Notes: generated from the sequence alone by a model not told the origin. Positions 17,801-27,200 are shown, counted from the first letter of the stretch. The stretch is 64,000 nucleotides of DNA from Granulicella rosea (GCF_900188085.1 NZ_FZOU01000001.1:992001-1056000), one strand, 5' to 3'. Numbers and translations are program-made.

Positions 17801-20236
17801 TTCCCGAACTTCGCGAATTACTCCAGCCTGGCGGATCCTGGGGTCATCAATGTCGTCACTCAGGGCATTTACGCCGATGGCCTGCATGGGGACCAGGCCT
17901 GTGCGATCCAGGCGTTGCTCAATAGCACCAGCCTGTATGTGGGCCAGAACGTCGATCCTATTCCAAACGAGAACGCCGCTCCCTGGCAGGATCCGATCTT
18001 CTACTTTCCAACCGGAACCTACCTGCTCTCCGATGCAGGCTGCCTCCCCCTCACGAAAAACTTCAGCGACAACACTCCGGCGGACGGCATGGTCCTTCTC
18101 GGAGAGAATCAGGGCGACGTGATATTCCAGGTTGCGCAGGGAACCCTGCCCGCCATCAAGTTCACGGGAAATGTCACTCGAAGCAGCAATACCATTACTG
18201 GCGTGAACACCACAGGTTTAGGTTTGCGGGTGAACCAGCAAGTCAAGCTATACAGCGGAACGGCTCTGGGAGCGTATTTGGGCCCAGACACAACCATCGC
18301 CGCCATAAAACCGAGCACGAGCGGAAGCAATGGAACGATCACGCTCGCCGGCAATGCAAGCACAACCATCAGCAACGCTTCGTTCGTTGCCCTCACGCCC
18401 ATCGTTCGTACACAGTCGACTCTTACGAGTTCCAACGGCGTCAATGTGCAAAACGGCAACGAGGCTTATCACAACACGATTGAAAATATGACCTTCAATC
18501 TTACCGGAAATCCTGGATCGATCGGCATCAGCTATCTTGCGAATAACTTCGGTGCTGTTCGCAATGTAACCGTCAACGGAGACACTGCTGGCTCCTTCGG
18601 GGTTGGCATCGACATGACCAGGCAGGAGATCGGCCCAGCTCTGATCGAGAATGTCCTCATCTCAGGCTTCAATCGCGGTATGGATGTCGCCAATACCGGG
18701 GTGGGTATCACCGTCGAACACGTCACCCTGCAGAATCAGATCGGCAGTGCCATCTTCAATACCGACAACCTCATCACAGCTAGTTCCATCTCGATACCGA
18801 GCGGCCAGGCCGGCGCAGTCGCGGTGACCAATGCCACCACAACCACAACGGCGGGAGCCACCGGCGATGGCTATGTTGTTCTCGCGAACAGCAGCATCGG
18901 AAACACAGGATTCGGCTCGACGGGGTCGGCCCTCATCGCCAACACGGGCGGGGCAGTTTCTATCGTCAACACGAGCTTTGCCTCGTCGCAGACCAACCTT
19001 GGAAGTTTGTCGGGAGTGGTCAGCGGCACACTCGTGTCGAACTCAGCTCAGCCTTGGACGGTCGGCAAGAACTTCATGCTCCCGCTCCTCTACGATACAC
19101 CGACCCCGGCTTACGATACGGATACGGTCCACCAATGGCAATCGGTCTCCGGCATGACGGGAGTATGGATCAATCCGCAAAATACAGAGCAAGTATTCAC
19201 CCAGAGCGGCGCGGTCGCCACCTCTACTGTCGATGCAACCGCCAGTATCAATGCCGCAATCGCGGCGGCGCATGCCTACTGCAATACGGGTACATCGACG
19301 CTTTATTTTCCGCACGGAGTCTATTACATCGATTCGACGATAAAAATTCCTTCCTATATCGATCGAATCGTGGGCATGGATTCGACGATCCGGGTCATGA
19401 ACGTAAGTACGTTCTCTTCGGGAGGTCCAATATTCGAAGTGCTCAGCACCATCCTTCCTACCGATAGCCCCTGCGAATATTCTGCAAATACCCTGACGAT
19501 CGAACGTATTAGTCCGGACAATTATGGGGCTCCGTCGGTAGGTTCGGTCGTGCAGGCCGATGCTCCACCCATGGGCGCATCTCCGGAAACCGTTGTACTC
19601 CGGGACGTCAACGGCCACTTCCAAGTGCTCAACCAGCAGTGGAATGCGGGCGAGGTCTATCTGGAGAACTCCGGAAACCCCATCACGATCAACGGTCCCA
19701 ACTGGGTTATGTCTCGCCAATACAATACGGAAGGAGGCGTCGGCTTTCCTCCTTTCATCACCAATCAGGGTGCTCCCCTCTGGATCCTCGGCTACAAGAC
19801 AGAAGGCACGGCGCTTCTCTTGAATAGCACTAACACGACGCCGCCTTTTGCGACGAATGAAATTATCGGCGGGTTCTTTTACCCCTCGACACCAAGCCGG
19901 CCTCCGACCGTTCCAGGCACAACCTGCACCGAAGAACCCTCGATCTTGAAGAGTTCTACCACCGCCACATCTCCCACATTTCTCCTCGCTCCGGGAGCGA
20001 GGCTCGAAGCTTCCTTCATCGAAGAAGTCACCCCGTCCAACGGCAAGACCGTAGAGACCTCGAGCTATCCTTTTTATTTCGCCTTGGATAATAACGGTAC
20101 CGGCACCAATTGCGTGGCAGGCGCCGGCAACACGACCAACTCTTCTTATCCTCCTTATCCTGCCATTAGCCGAACTGCCACCTACGCAAATACAGAATCC
20201 GGCTTTATCGTTACCAAACTTTCGGAAGGGCCGTAG
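14879..20236 (+). CDS. Giant lipoprotein: NHL module fused to pectate-lyase-like beta-helix
   Basis: The 1785-residue product starts with a lipobox signal (LSGC near residue 30). Residues about 50-110 are a carboxypeptidase-regulatory-like sandwich (TVHGGQFPVYNATVNLY), followed by the shared middle domain with NEVTTVATVFALAQYM, and NHL-like strands to about residue 855. Around residue 865 comes GAAVPTVAPL followed by TLATEP, which is where the sister lipoproteins stop. Here the protein continues into a chitobiase-type repeat (about 880-965) and then a pectate-lyase-3/GH55-like region (about 990-1785) with two ADG/DAT-type beta-helix starts, including FYFPTGTYLLSD and LYFPHGVYYIDS. It looks like a binding lipoprotein fused to a polysaccharide lyase or glucanase-like helix. 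The start is a TTG with AGGA upstream. Catalytic residues could not be assigned. Confidence 0.8.
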   Translation: MKNLNDFRLIKPLVATVLFTALGLFTLSGCGISGSSTSSVVSAPTPGPLSVGTMSGTVHGGQFPVYNATVNLYAAGTTGYGNGSTLLATTITNASGKFQFTKLANGSTNSGASWSCPASDPNPDPQIYITAVGGNTQGTGVTTTNNTAAALIAAIGPCSSLNSSTPVSLNEVTTVATVFALAQYMNPGTSPGTEAIGTSGANTSSSTPLGALGLKNAIAGISNLASISTGSAVASNSYTGANANTTKVTVTATPETAKLITIANILAACINTPSSSSTQCRDLFDNAPPPPAASVTSQPSASFGAAQDTIQAAYYMAVNPTNAVAPATYASPGCGTSSATTTIGCLFGLPTPSAPFQTGLTAQPTDWTIGVSYGTTSTSTCASGGKFILAPFRSAVDAYGNVWSVGGYASSLNVSALSSIGVPLFCAPLASGASPYFNGITIDTAGNIWVSNDSTGTSGEIYEIPAPGAVPAATTMNSFTSGQLGSGSAAPLGIVADGYGNVFYAAVNSTGASVYEIPSGTTSSSTMASYQVGAATNTITTSSIPVFSVAADSVGRVYFVTSSNAGETVEATPPSAGISGYSVSGSTITFTTTNSPAFTVGQSVLISGLESPAGLLMDRKQLTVTAVSSSGFSASTTVAATSGVTDEGIAVVVPSGPASYSTIVNEFTTSLYGAAIDNNNSLYASTFYGSSSPPFDELLQATISPAGVALGNGNTGTLYNFSSSFLGGNNGAKAVALDGADNVWFSNGVPSRGTNKYTGTWSVGEAYTSDGGSVAAFTALSPSGSAPSTCNSTVGCPGGGGFQKADLGGFAMDIKIDSSGNVWVMNTGIVGGNPGGGTSITEIVGAAVPTVAPLSVAAANGTLATEPISTAPTLPQAATPVITVGGSSTSASVTISDTTPGATIYYTTTGAIPTTSSSIYNPAGSPIAVTSTTVVNAIAAESGYSTSALASATVNIPTASDVASVPGQVTYPEEFPNFANYSSLADPGVINVVTQGIYADGLHGDQACAIQALLNSTSLYVGQNVDPIPNENAAPWQDPIFYFPTGTYLLSDAGCLPLTKNFSDNTPADGMVLLGENQGDVIFQVAQGTLPAIKFTGNVTRSSNTITGVNTTGLGLRVNQQVKLYSGTALGAYLGPDTTIAAIKPSTSGSNGTITLAGNASTTISNASFVALTPIVRTQSTLTSSNGVNVQNGNEAYHNTIENMTFNLTGNPGSIGISYLANNFGAVRNVTVNGDTAGSFGVGIDMTRQEIGPALIENVLISGFNRGMDVANTGVGITVEHVTLQNQIGSAIFNTDNLITASSISIPSGQAGAVAVTNATTTTTAGATGDGYVVLANSSIGNTGFGSTGSALIANTGGAVSIVNTSFASSQTNLGSLSGVVSGTLVSNSAQPWTVGKNFMLPLLYDTPTPAYDTDTVHQWQSVSGMTGVWINPQNTEQVFTQSGAVATSTVDATASINAAIAAAHAYCNTGTSTLYFPHGVYYIDSTIKIPSYIDRIVGMDSTIRVMNVSTFSSGGPIFEVLSTILPTDSPCEYSANTLTIERISPDNYGAPSVGSVVQADAPPMGASPETVVLRDVNGHFQVLNQQWNAGEVYLENSGNPITINGPNWVMSRQYNTEGGVGFPPFITNQGAPLWILGYKTEGTALLLNSTNTTPPFATNEIIGGFFYPSTPSRPPTVPGTTCTEEPSILKSSTTATSPTFLLAPGARLEASFIEEVTPSNGKTVETSSYPFYFALDNNGTGTNCVAGAGNTTNSSYPPYPAISRTATYANTESGFIVTKLSEGP

Positions 20237-20290
20237 CGAACATACTGATGGGCGGGGGGAGGGCAAATTTGTCTCTAACAGGATAAGCCG

Positions 20291-20395
20291 ATATGGTCCC
20301 TGGCGGTCGGTCCATGACCGGTTCCGCCGCTGTGAACGCGACGAAACCTTCGACCGCTTTCTGGACGTGCTGGGGTTGCGGTTAGATGTGTGCGC
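20291..20395 (+). pseudogene. IS5-type transposase N-terminal scrap
   Basis: One frame reads YGPWRSVHDRFRRCERDE followed by TFDRFLDVL. This matches the conserved N-terminal block of IS5-family transposases, where GPW-x-x-V-x-x-RFRRW precedes a short helix. No start, catalytic DDE region or terminal repeat is present, so it is a remnant of roughly 35 codons. Confidence 0.5.
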
Positions 20396-20545
20396 TCAAG
20401 AGGTTGTTCCGATTCAGTCTAGCTCTGGAAGCTGGGATGTTTGTCCTAGGCTGGCGTGCGGCCTATGGAAATTGTAGTCGTGGAGCATAAGCGAGTAGCG
20501 TGTACCGTGGACTATGTTGGTTTGAGTTGTCGAGGGTATTTGGGC

Positions 20546-20576
20546 TAAGTGTCCACGTGTTTTATGTGGACACTTA
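20546..20576. terminator. Perfect 11-bp hairpin at the IS66 left edge
   Basis: TAAGTGTCCAC and GTGGACACTTA are perfect inverted copies separated by nine bases, followed on the plus strand by TTTT. It could end transcripts coming from the giant lipoprotein gene 310 bp upstream. It also overlaps the TAA stop of the IS66 transposase remnant, so it may instead belong to the IS66 end. Confidence 0.5.
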
Positions 20577-21642
20577 TTTTGGAGTGGGTGCGCGGGTTAG
20601 TGTGAGTGTTACCCTCCAAGGGAACAGGTCTTCAATATTGTTGATGGGGTGGGCTGCGATGCGTTCGAGGACATGATGGAGATAGAGTTCGGAGCCGATC
20701 CCGTTGAGCTTGGCTGATCCGAGCAGCGAGTAGATCGCTGCGGCACGGCATCCACCCGCGTCTGAGCCGGCGAAGAGATAGTTCTGGCGGCCCAGCGCTA
20801 CGGCACGCAACGCGCGTTCGGCGGCGTTGTTGTCAATTTCAAGCGTACCCTCGTCGGCATAGCGCGTCAGAGCGTTCTACCGCGCGGGAGCGGATCGCGG
20901 CAGCGGTGTCGGACTTCGACGAGAGCGTCTTGAGCGCGACTTCGAGCCAGGCATGCATGCCGTCCAACAGAGGCTTTGCCCGGGCTTGCCTCACCGATCC
21001 ACGGATCTTCGACGTGCTGCCTCGTATCTCTTTTTCGATGGCATACAGAGCGGCGATGCGTTTGATCGCCTCGGTCGTCGTGGGCGATGGATGTGCGAGG
21101 TGGATCTCGTAGAACTTGCGCCGCGCATGATCCCAACAGGCGATTTCGTAGCTCGTGCCATCTCCGTAGAGATGGTGGAAGCCAGCATAGGCATCGGCCT
21201 GGAGTGCGCCCTTATAGCGCTTCAGGTTGCCTCCGTTGCTCGCCCTTGACGTCGGGCGAGTACGCTACTACACCGCTGGACCTGTTAGATCGCTGGGGGA
21301 TCGGTCGTCCCTGACGTAAGTCCAGAGCCGTCCGGTCTTGGTCCTGCCCTTGCCGGGTGCAAGCACGGGAACCGGGGCGGCCTCGGCGGGCAGCTTGCTG
21401 GTCGCGAGGACATGACCGCGTACGGCACCCACCAGGGGTGCCAACACTTCACTGGTCGCGCCGACCCATCCGGCCAGCGTGGAACGATCCAGGTCGACGC
21501 CCTCACGCGCATAAATCTCGGACTGCCGGTAGAGGGGCTGATGATCTGCGCACATCGCTGCAAGATCGAGGCTCTCAAGATCCGGCAGCAACGCGGCGAG
21601 CATGAGCGAAGTATGCCATTCGAGGAGACCGATTAATAGCAA
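20574..21642 (-). pseudogene. tnpC: IS66 transposase TnpC, degenerate
   Basis: Recognisable TnpC blocks appear in different frames: PLYRQSEIYAREGV, PVPVLAPGKGRTKTGRLWTY, then after a frameshift near 21268 LQADAYAGFHHLYGDG and CWDHARRKFYEIH, and finally ALGRQNYLFAGSDAGG with the C-terminal INNIEDLFPW. Roughly the first 150-200 residues of a normal TnpC, including the leucine-zipper and zinc-finger part, are missing, and the frame is broken again near 20880. The DDE catalytic region is therefore not intact. It follows tnpB as in IS66 elements. Confidence 0.85.
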
Positions 21643-21660
21643 AAACGCTGGAGAAAAGGC

Positions 21661-22011
21661 CTACACGCTCAACATCGTTCGATCCGCCGTTCGGATCGGG
21701 GCGCGCCAGTCGATGCCCTCAAGAAGCATCGATAACTGAGCACGGCTGAGGCAGACCATACCGCTCGTCGCATGCGGCCAGACGAAGCGGCCACGCTCCG
21801 GCCGCTTGAAGAGCAGACGCAACCCATCGCCGTCGAACCAGAGCAGCTTCACGATATCGCCGCGACGGCCTCGGAAGACGAAGACATGGCCGGAGAACGG
21901 CTGTTGCTCCAGCACCGTCTGGACCTGGGCGCTGAGTCCCTGGAAGCCACGGCCCATATCGGTCACGCCAACTGCGATCCAGATCCGTGTGCCAGTGAGG
22001 AGATCGATCAC
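21661..22011 (-). CDS. tnpB: IS66 accessory protein TnpB
   Basis: This 116-residue protein has the standard length and blocks of the IS66 Orf2 family: DMGRGFQGLSAQVQ, FSGHVFVFRGRRGD, KLLWFDGDGLRL and the tryptophan-proline block FVWP. Its role in transposition is required but biochemically unclear. The GTG start at 22011 overlaps the tnpA stop codon in a GTGA sequence, so the two are translationally coupled. It is the only complete gene of the element. Confidence 0.9.
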   Translation of the reverse strand: MIDLLTGTRIWIAVGVTDMGRGFQGLSAQVQTVLEQQPFSGHVFVFRGRRGDIVKLLWFDGDGLRLLFKRPERGRFVWPHATSGMVCLSRAQLSMLLEGIDWRAPIRTADRTMLSV

Positions 22012-22369
22012 GGTCGCAACGCCTCGACCACCGCGCGGAGCGCTACTGGATCGACCTTGGCTTCCAGCCGGATCGACACTCCTCCAACAAGATCGATCTG
22101 GATCAACCCCGATCCCAGTATAAGATCTCCCACCTTCGCGGATACTTGATCTTCGGTGACCGTAACGGAAAGCAACTTCATCTCACGCTGCGGCTGTCCA
22201 CTCAGATGCCCATCGCGATACAGCCGATGCCACTGAAAGAGCTGGTTCGCGTTGATCCCATATAACGCCGCGCCACTGCCGCAACCGAAGAACCAGCTTC
22301 CAGCGTCTCCTCTACAATCCGACGACGCTCTTCGGAACTCCGACGACGACGCAAGACCACCTCAGACAT
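22008..22369 (-). pseudogene. tnpA: IS66 TnpA, frameshifted
   Basis: The frame opens MSEVVLRRRRSSEERRRIVE with the helix-turn-helix block SSVAAVARRY. A two-base excess (TATAT where TAT is expected) near 22262 then shifts the frame. The continuation is clear in the next frame as GINANQLFQWHRLYRDG through VVEALRP and a TGA that overlaps the tnpB start. Without the insertion it would be a normal TnpA of about 119 residues. Confidence 0.85.
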
Positions 22370-22382
22370 CAACCTCGCCTCA

Positions 22383-22570
22383 GACGTACAACATCCTCAA
22401 CGGCCAACCTTCCAGGCTGCACTCGGCTGCAGCCGACGGCTACTTCGAAAGCATCAACGACGGCGAAAGCTGGCAGCGGGTGTCAGAGGGGTTGGAGCAT
22501 CAGTATTGCTGGAGCGTCGCCGTGAACGGAGCAGCCCCAAAAACGATTCTCCTGATCGCCGATGACAGGA
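22383..22570 (+). pseudogene. BNR/sialidase-type repeat fragment
   Basis: One plus-strand frame reads GYFESINDGESWQRV followed by EGLEHQYCWSVAV. This is the Asp-box type repeat of secreted WD40/BNR-like proteins, where a D-x-G-x-x-W turn recurs in each blade. Only about one to two blades survive, with no start or signal; the 5-prime side is cut by the IS66 element and the 3-prime side decays. To 22784 I see nothing else. Confidence 0.45.
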
Positions 22571-22784
22571 TTGCTTGCTCACGACCGAGCCATCCGCAAC
22601 CCCATGGGTACGCGCGACCTGTACTTTGCCGAGATAGACTACGTACAAATTCGGCGATACCCAGAACCCCTGCAGACCCAGATCCAATGGCAGATCGATT
22701 TACTCTCAAGCCGATCGATCAATGTCGGGACTAAACCTGACAACTCGATTGTTGATCGGATGGACGAGTGATTGTGTCTCCGCG

Positions 22785-23297
22785 CTAGTTGGGATGGATG
22801 GCTATTGACGCGGGGCCGGCGAGTCCGCTCGTCTGTCCTAGCGAAGCGCCCGATCGATTGAACTCCGAGAGGCTGCTGTTGCTTGGATTGGTGATCCATA
22901 GGTTGCCGGCCGGGTCGATCGCCAAGGCCGACGGACTATTGAGACCGCCGCCGGAGAAGGGTGAGCCGGAGAGTGCTGCGCCACTGCCCGAAAATGCCGA
23001 GAGCGAGTTACCAGCTTTGTTGGTCACCCACGCATTGCCGCTGGTGTCGATCGCGATGGAGGACGGTGCGCTCAGACCGTTTCCCGTGAGGGGGGAGATC
23101 GGGGCGGGAGTTCCGGTCTGGGCCAGAATGGTCACCGAGCTGTTGCCGGAGTTGGCGACCCAGACTTGGCCGTTGGCGTCGATTGTGGTCGTCACGGGCT
23201 GGTTCAGGCCGGCTCCGCTGTAGACGACGGACATGGTCCAGTCGGTGGGGGCCTTGCGGAGCGTGGGTTGGAAGGGGCTGGTTGCGGTGGGTATGGC
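22785..23297 (-). pseudogene. NHL-repeat tail of interrupted lipoprotein gene
   Basis: This is the downstream part of the gene starting at 24116, in the same reading frame, after an in-frame TAG at 23298-23300. Read across the stop, the sequence continues AIPTATSPFQPT and KAPTDWTMSVVYSG, the same junction seen in the sister lipoproteins (QPTDWTIGVSYG, QPTDWTVALTLG). Three NHL-like strands follow (TTIDANGQVWVANSG, SIAIDTSGNAWVTN, ALAIDPAGNLWITN) before a natural TAG stop after IAIHPN. The usual GAAVPTVxPL ending is absent, so this member is shorter at the C-terminus. If the TAG is not read through this part is untranslated. Confidence 0.75.
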
Positions 23298-24116
23298 CTA
23301 CAGGTCAGCGGGGTGCAGGAAGGGATTGTGGGCGAGGTTGAGCAGAGCCGCGATGGTGTCGGTCGGCGCGGCGCCGCCGGGTGGGGTGGCGTAGGAGAAG
23401 AACATGCCGCACCCGGTAGAGTCGCCTGCCGTGCCACCGGCGGAGTTGATGCAGACGGCCATGGCATCGGCGAGGGTGTTGATCTCGCTGGATGGACCGG
23501 TGGCTCCGGCGGGCAGAGCGGAACCGGTGGAACTGCCCGCGCCGATGTCGACCAGCTTGTTGACCGACGCGAAGGCGCGGTTGAGGCCTGCGACATTGCC
23601 GGAGTTCGCGCCCAGGTTCGTGTAGCCGGACATGAAGGGCGCAAGGGCGAAGACGCTGCCTACGGTGGTGACTTCGTTCATATTGATGAAGGTGCTGGTG
23701 GTCAGGCTACCGCAGTCGCCGAGCGCGGCCATGACGGCGGCGTTGGGATTGGGCGCGCCGCCTTGGCTGGCGGGCTGGGCTGGGTAGCCTCCTGTGGCTA
23801 CGAGGTACATCCGCTGGCCTGGTGTGCAGGGGTAGTTGCCGCTGAGGGTGAAGGAGCCGTCGAGTCCGGTGGTGACGACGGAGGTGAGGATATTCTTGTT
23901 GGTCTGCGCATAGCCACCGGTTCCGGCGATAAAGAGCTGGATCGTTGCACCGGAGATGGGCTGCTGGCCGCCGTGGACCGCGCCATGAACCGCGGCGCCG
24001 GCAACCGGAACGGGGCTTACCTTCAATATGGAGGTGATGCCCGCGCAGCCGGCGAGGAGGAGCGCCAGGGAGGGCGCGCCTACAATCGAGATTGTCCTGA
24101 CAAAACGTGTGTGCAT
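23298..24116 (-). CDS. Lipoprotein, N-terminal part, cut by in-frame TAG
   Basis: The 272-residue reading frame starts with a signal peptide and lipobox (LLLAGC). Residues about 38-95 form a carboxypeptidase-regulatory-like sandwich (AVHGGQQPISGATIQLF), followed by the shared alpha-rich middle domain with NMNEVTTVGSVFALAPFM. The frame stops at TAG (23298) just after HNPFLHPADL, the point where related proteins read on into NHL repeats. A single base change, for example TAC, would restore a product of about 443 residues. It is a minus-strand gene downstream of the CSLREA surface gene and probably of the same functional group as the lipoproteins at 8456, 14879 and 43895. Surface display and glycan binding are inferred only. 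Confidence 0.7.
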   Translation of the reverse strand: MHTRFVRTISIVGAPSLALLLAGCAGITSILKVSPVPVAGAAVHGAVHGGQQPISGATIQLFIAGTGGYAQTNKNILTSVVTTGLDGSFTLSGNYPCTPGQRMYLVATGGYPAQPASQGGAPNPNAAVMAALGDCGSLTTSTFINMNEVTTVGSVFALAPFMSGYTNLGANSGNVAGLNRAFASVNKLVDIGAGSSTGSALPAGATGPSSEINTLADAMAVCINSAGGTAGDSTGCGMFFSYATPPGGAAPTDTIAALLNLAHNPFLHPADL

Positions 24117-24271
24117 TCTTTATTCTCCGGGTTGAAGCGTATTACGGCGGCTGCCGATCAAGAACAAGCAACTGCGAAAGCAAGAAGCAGGTATTTCGCC
24201 ATGCTCGGGATGACAAGCATTTCGAGCCAGTGCTGGAGGCCAATAGGTAGTACGCTCTGAGCGGCAGCTCG

Positions 24272-27200
24272 CTAGGGCTCGGTGCCGAGGGTGTTGTTCG
24301 TTACTGCGGTGACAGTAGGTGCGACGATGGGGGCGGCCTCTCCGACGACCTCGGTGACGGTGTTGTTGGCGGTGTTCGCGATCCAGAGGCTGCCGGCCGC
24401 GTCGATGGTGAGGCTGGCCGGGGCGAGGTTGCCTGCTGTCGCGACCGGCGTGGCGTTGGCGGGTGCTCCGGTGTTGGTCAAGGTGGAGACCGTGCCGTTG
24501 GCGTTGGCGATCCAGACCACGCCCAGGCCGTCGATGGCGATTGCGACGGGCGAGGAGATGCCGCCTCCGATGAAGCTGCCCAAAACGGTTCCGGTGCTGC
24601 TGAACTCGGTGACGGCGGAGCCGCCGAGGTTGCCGGACCAGACGTTGCCCGCGTGGTCGATGGCGATACCGGATCCGCCTCCGCTGAAGGTGTTGAGGGT
24701 CGATCCTGCGAGTTGCGAGAGGGTCTGGTTACCGTTGACGACCCAGACGTTCGCAGCGCTCTGCGTGCCTGCGAAGCCGCTGAACAAGACGGGGGCGGGC
24801 GCGTTTCCTGCGTTGCTTGCGAGCGACAGGGTTGCGGTCGTGGCCGTGGTCAGCGAGGCGCTGGCGGACGGTGCAAAGGTTACGGTGGCGGCGCAGCTTT
24901 GTCCTTGGTTGAGGGCTGCGGGGCAGGCGCTGGACAGGGTAAAGTTGGCGGTGTCGGAGAGGACGAAGCCTGAGACAATCAGTGGCGCGAGCCCGGTGGA
25001 GGTGAGGGTGACGGTTGCGCTGGCATGCGAGCCCGGCGCGACCGAGCCGAAGGCCACGCTGGATGGCGAGAGGGTAGCGACCGGCGTGGCGATCAGGGTG
25101 GTGGCTTCGGCGTGGGTCTTGGCTGCCTCGATGTTGCCCAGCAGGTCGGTGGCGATGGAGTAGAAGCTGTAGCTGTGTCCGGAGATGCCGGTGTAGGCGC
25201 CGCTGGTTGCAGTGGTGGCGGTCATCCATGCAGTGAAGGGGCCGCCGTCCTGGGCAACGTAGATGGTGTACCGGGCGACGCCAGAGCCTGTGTCCGTGCC
25301 AGACCAGAAGACGGTGAAGGTTGGGCTTGGCTGGGTGGCGGAAAGCGCGGCGACCTGGCTGTTGGGCGGTGTAGTGTCCTTGTTGTTGCAATAGGGCTTG
25401 GTGGCGATTGCGGCGTTGAGGTCGAAGACGATGTTGGCGGTGTTGCAGATCTGGCCGTCGGGTGCAGCGGCAAGCGGCTTGACGTTGAAGGCGACGCGTC
25501 CGATGCCGACGGGTGGATTGGTGTCGGGCGGCAGGAAGCCGGCGTTGGGATCGCCAGTGAGCTGCATGGTGTTAGGGTCGAGCGAGGTGAAGGTCCAGGT
25601 AGCGATGCCGGAGCTCTTGTCGAGGTTTGCGGTGACTGCAACGAGGACGTTCTGCGTTGGGCGCAGGTCGACCGCGCCGGCATAGCTGGTCAGCCCGACG
25701 GGCGGGTTCAGCGAGTAGGCCCCGAAGGTGATCGCGCCGAGAGAGAAGGTGGAGAGATCGAACTTCGAGGTGTCGATCGGGTCGGTGACGGTGACGGTCT
25801 GGGCCGCGCCGGTGGCGGTGGCCTCGTTTTCAAACTCCACCTGGTAAGGAAAGGTGGTGGTGGCGAGCGTGTAGTTGGCGGAACCTACGCCGCTGGGGCC
25901 ATCCTTCTCGTTGGGGTCGATTGAGACCGGGAAGCTGATGGGATGAACCTTGCAATCCCCGTATGTGCAAGTTCGGCCGTCGGGAACACACTCGTTGCCG
26001 CTGACGGAGTAGCCCGCAGCCTCCCGGCATTCCGACACTGTCCAGGAGTTGTTGCTGGTGCCTCCGCCCTGACCGAAGTATGCGTATCCTTCCCACGAAG
26101 GAGGATGAGGTCCGAATCCGTGCTTGTAGCCAGTAAATTTCATGAGTCCGCGCTCCAGATCGACGGAGGTGAGGAGCTCCGGGTTGGGTTGCGGCCGCAG
26201 AGGGGGAACAGTCGCAGACGCCGTGCTCTGCAGCTTCGCTCCGTATGCGGCGACGTCGATCTGGAGTTGAGCGTCGCTGAAGAAGACGGGTTGTCCGAGG
26301 GCGGTTGCGCCGAGGGCCTGCTTGCCCAGGGCGATCTCCTGTGCGAACTGTGTGCCGGCGTAGGTGGTCATCTTCGCCAGCGTCTGCGCGGAGATGGCGA
26401 CGCCGAGGTTGGTTTCGGCATAGGACCTAGCAGCGGCAACGAGGTTTGAAAGCGCCACCGGATCGATCGTGCCGTTTGCGCCGGTCGCGTAGGGTGAGCC
26501 GGGGTTTGCAATTAACGAAAAGGTATCGCCATGACTGGAGTTGGGGGCCAGATAGAGTGAAAACTGTAGTTCCGCGCTGCTGCCGGCAGGAATGACCGGG
26601 ATAAGGATGGAGACATTGTTGACTCCGCTTGTCGCGGTGGGCAAGGGTGTGATTAGCATCGGTACGGTGGAGAAGTCCTTGATAGCTTGGCCGGTGGTCG
26701 GCGGCGGTGGAAGAACTTTGCCGTTGAGGGTGTAGCTCATGGTGCCGGGAAGCGAGAGGACGACCGGGACGAGATAGGCATCGGCGTTGCCGCTGTTGCC
26801 ATAGATGAGGGAGAAAATGGCGGTGCGGCCGGGGCGTATGCCGCTGTTGCCGATGATATCGGTGTTGATGACCGGCACGGCCGCAGACTGAACCGTAAAG
26901 CCTGCCGTGAGAGTCGACGGTGCGCCTGTCGGCGGGGTTACGATCACATCGTAGGGGCCGGCGGCTGCATTGGTGAGGTCCAGGCCGACGGCAATGGAGT
27001 GGGTGTCAGGTGCAACGGTGGTAGACGTGGGAACCACGTCCGCCTGGCCGGACTGGCGCAGGACTACCGTCGAACCGGGCAGGAACGCTGCGCCGTGGAT
27101 GACGGGTGTAACCGTACCTCCTGCGCCACCGGCGGCAGGGATGAGATAGGAGGTCGCGAAGACGCCGAGAGGCTCGATGGCGCCGATCGTACAGGGTCCG

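Larger units (their letters stand above)
20546..22372 (-). mobile_element. Decayed IS66-family insertion sequence
   Basis: Three IS66 genes lie in the canonical order on the minus strand: tnpA (frameshifted), tnpB (intact), tnpC (N-terminally deleted and frameshifted). The element ends were not defined by terminal repeats; the limits given are the outermost recognised parts. It separates the plus-strand carbohydrate cluster from the minus-strand lipoprotein genes, and on its right abuts a truncated BNR-repeat gene. It cannot transpose by itself. Confidence 0.8.

Noticed and set aside
19043..20266. Minus-strand frame of 407 codons opposite the beta-helix part
   Set aside because: Mirror of a repetitive beta-helix coding region; no start signal or similarity.
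23166..24260. Plus-strand 364-codon frame opposite the interrupted lipoprotein
   Set aside because: Gly/Asp/Ala-rich antisense reading; the minus strand has signal peptide and conserved blocks on both sides of the TAG.
25025..25924. Plus-strand 299-codon frame opposite the CSLREA gene
   Set aside because: Low-complexity reading frame with no family resemblance, antisense to conserved adhesin domains.
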